Assembly: GCF_006546835.1 (NCBI RefSeq)
Contig: NZ_VICB01000001.1
Span: 84,861 to 148,860, forward strand
Source: Actinomyces johnsonii
GTDB taxonomy: Bacteria; Actinomycetota; Actinomycetes; Actinomycetales; Actinomycetaceae
Length of the DNA stretch: 64,000 nucleotides
Reading direction: 5' to 3'
Positions 59,240-64,000 of the stretch are shown one piece after another (positions within the stretch are counted from its first letter, which is position 1; every line of letters begins with the position of its first letter). Under the pieces are notes generated by a model, which saw nothing but the letters and a program-made list of their open reading frames with translations, searched no databases and was not told the origin of the DNA. Position numbers and translations under genes: made by a program.

Positions 59240-60772
59240 TCAGCGCTGGCGCAGGAGGTGCTGCTCGGCGTTGTCCAGGATCGGCTTGGCGGTCTCGGGC
59301 GCGTAGACGCTCAGGCCGCCGTCGGACACGGGCAGCTCGACGTCGCCGTCATCGCCGATGGTGACCGGCTCGTGCTCGCCCAGGACGCAGATCCACTGCT
59401 CGCCGGCGTGCCGAGCCCCCACGTGGAGGCGCTTGGCGCCGGCCTTGCGGTCGGATAGGACGACGGCGAGCCCGGAACCGGGGTGGGCGTCGTCGCCCTC
59501 GCGCGCGAAGCCGACGACGTCGGGCCCGTCGAGGGCATCGTGCTGGTGGCCGTGGGCCAGCGCGCGCCGCATGGTCATGAGCAGCGGCAGCTCGGTGACG
59601 GCCGGCAGGTCGCCGGTCTCGGGGGTGCCGAACAAGTCGCCCCAGAAGACACAGGGGGTCCCGGCCTCGCGCAACAGGATGAGGGCGTAGGCCGAGGGCT
59701 TGAACCACGATTCGATAGTGGAGGCCAGCGACTGACCCGGTTGGGTATCGTGGTTCTCCACGAAGGTGACGGCGCGGGCGGGGTCGGAGGCCACGAGGGT
59801 GCCCTCGAAGAGTCGGGACAGGTCGACGTCGCCGTTGGAGGTGGAGGCGGCGTGCAGGTGGAAGTGGAGGGGGACGTCGAACAGGCTCATGAAGGGAACG
59901 GCCTCCAGGTAGCCCTCCAGTTCGGCGACGTCGCGGGTCCAGTACTCGCCCACGGCCGGCAGGGCACACCCGGTGGCGAGTCGCAGCTCGGGCAGCCAGC
60001 GGGCGAAAAAGTCGGCGCCGACGTGCTTGAGAGCATCCAGGCGCAGGCCATCGACGCCGGTGGTCTCCACGTACCAGCGCCCCCAGCGGTCCATCTCGGC
60101 ACTGACGGCGGGGTCGGTGACGTGGACGTCGGAGCCCATGAGGTAGTCGTAGTTGCCGAGCTCGTCGTTGACGTTCTCGTTCCACTGCTTGCCCTCGAAG
60201 AGCCACACGCCTTGGAGCCGGCGGGCCTCGTCCCAGTCGGTGCCGTGGAAGCACGTCCAATCCCAGGTGAAGTCCGAGTAGGTGCCATTGCGCCCCGGGA
60301 AGGTGTAGCGGGTCCAGGCGGTGATCTCCTCGGCATCGCCGATGGGGCGCAGGCGGTCGTGGGGGTCGACCGGGGTGGCGCGCACGACCTCGGTGTCGTC
60401 GCCGCCCATGCGGTGGTTGAGGACGATGTCGGCCACGACGCTGATGCCGGCGGCGTGCAGGGCCTCGATGGCGGCGAGGTAGTCCCCCTTGGTTCCGTAC
60501 TTGGTGGGGACGGTGCCCTTCTGGTCGAACTCGCCCAGGTCGTAGGTGTCGTAGACGCCGTAGCCGACGTCCTCCACCCCGGCCTGTCCCTTGTAGGCGG
60601 GCGGCAGCCAGGCCGAGCTCACGCCGCAGTCGGCCAAGAGGGAGGCGTTATCCGCCAGGACGCGCCAGTGAGTCGAGTCGGCGGGCAGGTCCCAGGCGAA
60701 GGCCTGGAGCAGGAGGGGGTTGACGACGTCGTCCGGGTTGGCTGGGCTGGGCTGGGCGCGGTTCTCAGTCAC
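59240..60772 (-). CDS. Cytoplasmic alpha-amylase (GH13 subfamily 5 type)
   Basis: 510 residues, GTG start, no signal peptide. LLQAFAWDLPADSTHW at the start, DIVLNHRMGGDD (region I), DGLRLDALKHV (nucleophile Asp, about residue 243), VGEYWTRD (acid/base Glu, about 275) and FVENHDTQPGQSL (third Asp, about 342) are the conserved regions of intracellular GH13_5 amylases. It cuts glycogen or imported maltodextrins. It is divergent from the Doc remnant. Confidence 0.93.
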   Translation of the reverse strand: MTENRAQPSPANPDDVVNPLLLQAFAWDLPADSTHWRVLADNASLLADCGVSSAWLPPAYKGQAGVEDVGYGVYDTYDLGEFDQKGTVPTKYGTKGDYLAAIEALHAAGISVVADIVLNHRMGGDDTEVVRATPVDPHDRLRPIGDAEEITAWTRYTFPGRNGTYSDFTWDWTCFHGTDWDEARRLQGVWLFEGKQWNENVNDELGNYDYLMGSDVHVTDPAVSAEMDRWGRWYVETTGVDGLRLDALKHVGADFFARWLPELRLATGCALPAVGEYWTRDVAELEGYLEAVPFMSLFDVPLHFHLHAASTSNGDVDLSRLFEGTLVASDPARAVTFVENHDTQPGQSLASTIESWFKPSAYALILLREAGTPCVFWGDLFGTPETGDLPAVTELPLLMTMRRALAHGHQHDALDGPDVVGFAREGDDAHPGSGLAVVLSDRKAGAKRLHVGARHAGEQWICVLGEHEPVTIGDDGDVELPVSDGGLSVYAPETAKPILDNAEQHLLRQR

Positions 60773-60779
60773 GGATCCG

Positions 60780-60890
60780 ATGCTGCCAGCCCTCCCCCGA
60801 CGGCGGAAGCCGAATGAGCGGCGAGTTCAAGAAGCGTCTGCCCGTATCCGCACCCGGTATGCCGAGGTCCTGGAGCGCCTTGGTCGCTGA
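60780..60890 (+). pseudogene. Possible antitoxin C-terminal stump in front of doc
   Basis: A 36-codon frame ends ASARIRTRYAEVLERLGR-stop ten bases before the Doc ATG. Antitoxins paired with actinobacterial Doc toxins often end in a similar helix and lie just upstream. The N-terminal DNA-binding part is missing; it would fall inside the amylase gene's 5' end. A weak but fitting reading. Confidence 0.35.
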
Positions 60891-60900
60891 GCAGGCACGG

Positions 60901-61287
60901 ATGATCGAGTATTTGACGCTTGAAGACGCCCTGATACTCATTGAGGACCTCGCCGTCGGACCGGTCCGGGATCTCGGCCTGCTCGACTCGGCGCTGCACC
61001 GGCCTGGGGCCACTCTCTGGGGACGCGACGCGTACGCCACGATCGATGAGAAAGCTGCGGCCCTGCTCGATTCCCTGGTCCGCAATCGTCCCCTGGTGGA
61101 TGGAAACAAGCGCCTGGGGTGGTTGGCCACGCTGGTCTTTCTGGACATCAACAGCCATTGGATCGAGGCTCCCGATGATGATGCCTATCAGCTGGTGATG
61201 GCCGTAGCGGCTGGAGAGCTCTCGCTCAAGGGGACCGCTGAGGCACTCTCTCAATGGCGCAGTCGTGACTCGGAAGAGATCAGGTAG
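60901..61287 (+). CDS. Doc (death-on-curing) family toxin, catalytic His replaced
   Basis: 128 residues from ATG 60901 (MIEYLTLEDALILIEDL), the size of P1 Doc; an in-frame ATG at 60814 adds non-family residues. LGLLDSALHRPGATLWGRDAYATI and NRPLVDGNKRLGWLATLVFLDIN are the Doc fold and Fic motif. The family's HPFxDGNKR box here reads RPLVDGNKR: the His that activates the target hydroxyl is Arg (CGT for CAT, one transition). The protein is probably inactive. It converges on mcrC with an 8-base overlap. Confidence 0.8.
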   Translation: MIEYLTLEDALILIEDLAVGPVRDLGLLDSALHRPGATLWGRDAYATIDEKAAALLDSLVRNRPLVDGNKRLGWLATLVFLDINSHWIEAPDDDAYQLVMAVAAGELSLKGTAEALSQWRSRDSEEIR

Positions 61288-62398
61288 GTGCGAGCAGGGC
61301 GGCGACGTCGTCGAGTTGGGCGGCGATCTCGGTGAAGTCCCGGTCCAGGTCGAGGGTGCGCACGTGGAAGCGGTGCCCGGTCTCGGACCAGGTCTCGCGG
61401 ATCGGCGGGTCGACGGCGGTCTGGGCGTAGAGCAGCATGCCGGCGACCTCGCGCCCGCCCTGTCGGGGGTCGCTGGCCTCGTGCATGACGTAGCTGTAGA
61501 TCTGATTGCGGTTGGCCGGGGACAGGATCCGCCTGTCGTAACGGGAGCCGAGGATGCGCCCGTAGCACTTGGTGTCGATGATGAGGGTCCGCGCCGGCCC
61601 GGTCAGGACAATGTCGGTGCGCAGCCCCGGAAGGAAGACCGGAGCGTCCGCGATGCCTCCGCTCACCCAGGGAGCGCCGGCACGCAGGAGGGGGTGGTGG
61701 TGGCGGAAGTAGGCCAGGACGAAGCGCTCGTACAGGGCGCTCAGCTCCTGGGGGTCGAGGAAGTCCGCGAGGCTGACTGCGCCGTCGGCACCGCTGAGCA
61801 GCCGCTCGTCCAGGACGAGCCGGCACGCCCCCATGAGCAGTCGGTAGGAACGGTTACCGCGGTGGAAGCGCAGTCTCTCCCAGTGCAGGTGCCTGAGTTC
61901 GCCGACGCTCATCACCTCGACGTCGCCCATGACGAGCAGCGTGGACTTCAGGCGCGCCCTGCGGGCCGGGGCGATGTCGCCGTGCAGGATCAGGCGCAGC
62001 GCGGCGGTCTTGAGGAGCCGGTTCATGAGGGTGTTCTCGGTGCGCTCGTCGTAGCCGCAGCGCACCAGGCTCCTGCGGCGGGCCCTGAGCCGCATCGTGG
62101 CGACCGGGTCGATGCGTCCCCGCACAACCGACAGGTCCTCGACGAAGGGCTGATAGTCCCGCTCAAAACCATGTCGACGCTGGTTGTCCAGCCCACCGGC
62201 CAGGATCGCGGCGAGCATGTCGTGGACGTGCTCGAAGTCCTCGGCCGCCAGGCGCCGGTGCTCGCTGGTCTCCAGTGCCTTGAAGGCGTAGGCGAGCATG
62301 TAGTAGACGTTCTTGAGCAGCACAGTGCTGGGACCACGCCGGTGGGGTCGGCCGGGAGATCCGTCCGGCGTCCGTCCGGGCAAAACGGTGGCCGTCAT
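61280..62398 (-). CDS. mcrC: McrC-family nuclease subunit of a McrBC restriction system
   Basis: 372 residues. Start overlaps the mcrB stop (ATGA). N-terminal region KNVYYMLAYAFKALETSEHRRL matches McrC/5-methylcytosine restriction subunit proteins; the C-terminal PD-(D/E)xK nuclease core has LRTDIVLTGPARTLIIDTKCYGRI (Asp and D-x-K in place of E-x-K). McrC is the endonuclease activated by McrB translocation on modified DNA. Confidence 0.9.
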   Translation of the reverse strand: MTATVLPGRTPDGSPGRPHRRGPSTVLLKNVYYMLAYAFKALETSEHRRLAAEDFEHVHDMLAAILAGGLDNQRRHGFERDYQPFVEDLSVVRGRIDPVATMRLRARRRSLVRCGYDERTENTLMNRLLKTAALRLILHGDIAPARRARLKSTLLVMGDVEVMSVGELRHLHWERLRFHRGNRSYRLLMGACRLVLDERLLSGADGAVSLADFLDPQELSALYERFVLAYFRHHHPLLRAGAPWVSGGIADAPVFLPGLRTDIVLTGPARTLIIDTKCYGRILGSRYDRRILSPANRNQIYSYVMHEASDPRQGGREVAGMLLYAQTAVDPPIRETWSETGHRFHVRTLDLDRDFTEIAAQLDDVAALLAPT

Positions 62399-63855
62399 GG
62401 CAGGATGCTCTCCAGCTCGTGAATGCTCTCGTCCATCGCAGCGGGATTGTCGAACCAGTACTCGCGTACCAGCGGCTCGAGCTCGTAGCGCACCATCGAG
62501 GTCACATCCGCATCCGTGCTCGCAGGGTTCTCAGGGCTTCCTGCTGGCAGGCACAGGTAGGAGTGGCCGATCTGGAATCCGGGGCCGAGGGCCTCGTCCT
62601 CAGCGATCCGTTGGTTGAGGCGGCGTACGACGTCGACCAGCGCCTCCAGCCTCGAGCTGCCCACGGCCTCGACGTGCCTGAGGAACCCTGGGTGATCGAG
62701 GGCCGGCCTCATCTCGAAGAAGGCGAAACGGCGACGCAGCGCGTAGTCGATGAGGGCAAGGCCCCGGTCGGCGGTGTTCATCATGCCGATGATGTGGAGC
62801 CGCTTCGGGACGGACAGCAGCTCCCCGGACACGGGCAGGCGCAGTGCCTCCCCGCGGTGCTCGGCCTCGATGAGCATGAGCAGCTCGCCGAAGGCCTTGG
62901 AGATGTTGGCACGGTTGATCTCGTCGATGATGAACACGTAGTCCCGTCCCGGGTCGGCGGCAGCACGCCGGCAGAACCTGGCGAAAACGCCCTCGGCGGC
63001 CGCGAACCCGCCCTCGGCCGTGGGGCGCAGCCCGACGACGACGTCCTCGTAGGCAGTCGACTGATGGAACTGCACCACCTCCACCCGAGAGTCATCCGTC
63101 TCACCCATGAGCGCGTACGCCAGGCGCTTGGCGGCGAAAGTCTTCCCCGTACCCGGAGCGCCCTGGAGGATGAGGTTCTTCTTGCGGCGCAGCAGCCCGA
63201 GCATCTGCTCCAGGTCCTCGGGACCGACGAACACCTCCGCCAGAAAGTTCTCCCGCGTATAGATGTCGGCGATGTCGCTGGGCTCATGAGCGTTCTGGGG
63301 GCTCGTGGCAAGGGCGGAGATCATGGACGAGTCAGGGGCGTTCCGGTCCCGGAACAGTGACTCGAGCTGAACCGGGTTATAGCTCGTGTTCTCCGTGACC
63401 CGTTGCAGGGTCACTGCACCCACACGCCGGTCGAGCGGCCAGGAGCCGACATGTGTCCACTCAATGTCGCGCACGCAGCGGTAGGCGGGCCGGGCGTCGT
63501 CGTAACGGAACTCTGAGCGGACGACGCCACGCCCTATGATCTCGGTCGGACCGCGCCGGGCGTAGACGACGTCGCCAGGACGCATCGTGTGGGTGAAGTC
63601 CCGGATCATTCCTGCCGCGCCTGTCGGCCTGCCTCCCCAGTCCCCGTAGCCGGCCTCCAGCGCCTCAATCACAGCCTCCTCATTCGGGTAGCTCGTGGGG
63701 TTGCCGATCCGATCCCAGTTGAGCGCCATGATCCCGGCGGTTCGGAACTCCTCCCACTTCCCGGCGCCCTCGCCGGGAACGTAGAGCCAGTACCCGCGCT
63801 CCTGTTCCTGGGCGCTCTCAGCGCCCTCGGCCGACGCCGTCATCGGCTCCCTCAT
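62395..63855 (-). CDS. mcrB: McrB-family AAA+ GTPase with N-terminal EVE-like domain
   Basis: 486 residues, GGAGGA upstream of ATG 63855. Residues about 20-130 (YWLYVPGEGAGKWEEF, GDVVYARRGPTEIIGRGVV, YDDARPAYRCVRDIEW) form an EVE/PUA-like domain that reads modified bases. The AAA+ module has Walker A LQGAPGTGKTFAAKRLAYAL, Walker B YVFIIDEINRANISKAFGELL and the McrB signature MMNTADRGLALIDYALRRRFAFFEM. It should recognise and translocate on modified cytosine DNA and recruit McrC. Confidence 0.9.
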   Translation of the reverse strand: MREPMTASAEGAESAQEQERGYWLYVPGEGAGKWEEFRTAGIMALNWDRIGNPTSYPNEEAVIEALEAGYGDWGGRPTGAAGMIRDFTHTMRPGDVVYARRGPTEIIGRGVVRSEFRYDDARPAYRCVRDIEWTHVGSWPLDRRVGAVTLQRVTENTSYNPVQLESLFRDRNAPDSSMISALATSPQNAHEPSDIADIYTRENFLAEVFVGPEDLEQMLGLLRRKKNLILQGAPGTGKTFAAKRLAYALMGETDDSRVEVVQFHQSTAYEDVVVGLRPTAEGGFAAAEGVFARFCRRAAADPGRDYVFIIDEINRANISKAFGELLMLIEAEHRGEALRLPVSGELLSVPKRLHIIGMMNTADRGLALIDYALRRRFAFFEMRPALDHPGFLRHVEAVGSSRLEALVDVVRRLNQRIAEDEALGPGFQIGHSYLCLPAGSPENPASTDADVTSMVRYELEPLVREYWFDNPAAMDESIHELESILP

Positions 63856-64000
63856 GATTCCTCCTCATTGCCCGTACCCGCAGCGCTGCGAGCACGTCCA
63901 GGGAGAATAGTAGTGCTGCCTTGCACCATCAGTACCAGCCAGGTGTGGTCGCTTCCTCGGCGGGGACAATCGACGCCGTCGGGGACGGTGGGGTCTGGTG
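63856..64000. other. Upstream region of mcrBC, no gene seen to the window end
   Basis: Contains the perfect 12-bp palindrome CGCAGCGCTGCG at 63879-63890, in the presumed 5' leader of mcrB, and a weak -10-like TATTCT on the minus strand further upstream. No coding frame was recognised. Confidence 0.4.

Overview
The window is high-GC actinobacterial DNA, most like an oral Actinomyces of the oris/naeslundii/viscosus group. The grounds are a fructan pair (GH68 levansucrase and GH32 fructosidase), a complete urease cluster in the order ureABCEFGD, NucS instead of MutS-type repair, a DUF2550 gene behind the ATP synthase operon, zinc-sparing ribosomal proteins under a Zur box, and a DUF6318 lipoprotein. 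Species is inference; the class (Actinomycetia) is well supported. No rRNA, tRNA, CRISPR array or insertion sequence was found.

Layout. 1-2507: the C-terminus of a levansucrase converges on a membrane-anchored GH32 fructosidase. 2550-4753: folD and glyA (one-carbon metabolism) as a translationally coupled pair. 4989-7597: a P-loop-less CobW-like protein divergent from rpmB-rpmG-rpsN-rpmE2-rpmJ, all ribosomal proteins in the cysteine-free form, around one Zur operator. 7717-13918: urease genes and a urea transporter behind a GlnR-like site; purU follows. 15249-17684: a DUF6318 lipoprotein, a PKD-like secreted protein and a membrane protein, with abrupt base-composition shifts. 17765-22228: a DinB-like protein, nagA and a three-gene ABC exporter operon with two matching operator palindromes. 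22290-25415: a low-GC island with two paralogous lipoproteins and a stump of the neighbouring winged-helix gene.

26837-41907: nucS, then a complete class 1 DISARM anti-phage locus transcribed right to left (drmD, drmMI, drmA, drmB, drmC). It lies between nucS and the DUF2550/atp operon, genes that are near neighbours in other actinobacteria, so it looks inserted. The recognition part of the methylase gene has clearly lower GC than the rest. 42279-50534: DUF2550 gene and the F1Fo ATP synthase operon atpBEFHAGDC with an AtpI-like gene; 50531-52548: a WecA-like transferase and a Sua5 enzyme, coupled to atpI.

52681-57805: a response regulator, a PspC-domain histidine kinase and a divergent PspC-domain membrane protein around an 11-bp-period repeat. 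57968-60772: SdpI-like, DJ-1-like and alpha-amylase genes. 60780-63855: a decayed Doc toxin (catalytic His replaced by Arg, antitoxin reduced to a stump) and a McrBC system whose McrB carries an EVE-like reader domain. The window thus has two intact defence systems, DISARM and McrBC, plus a dying toxin-antitoxin pair. I found no convincing wholly new system; the best leads are the methylase mosaic, the lipoprotein island, the leaderless Zur promoter and the inverted repeat upstream of drmD.
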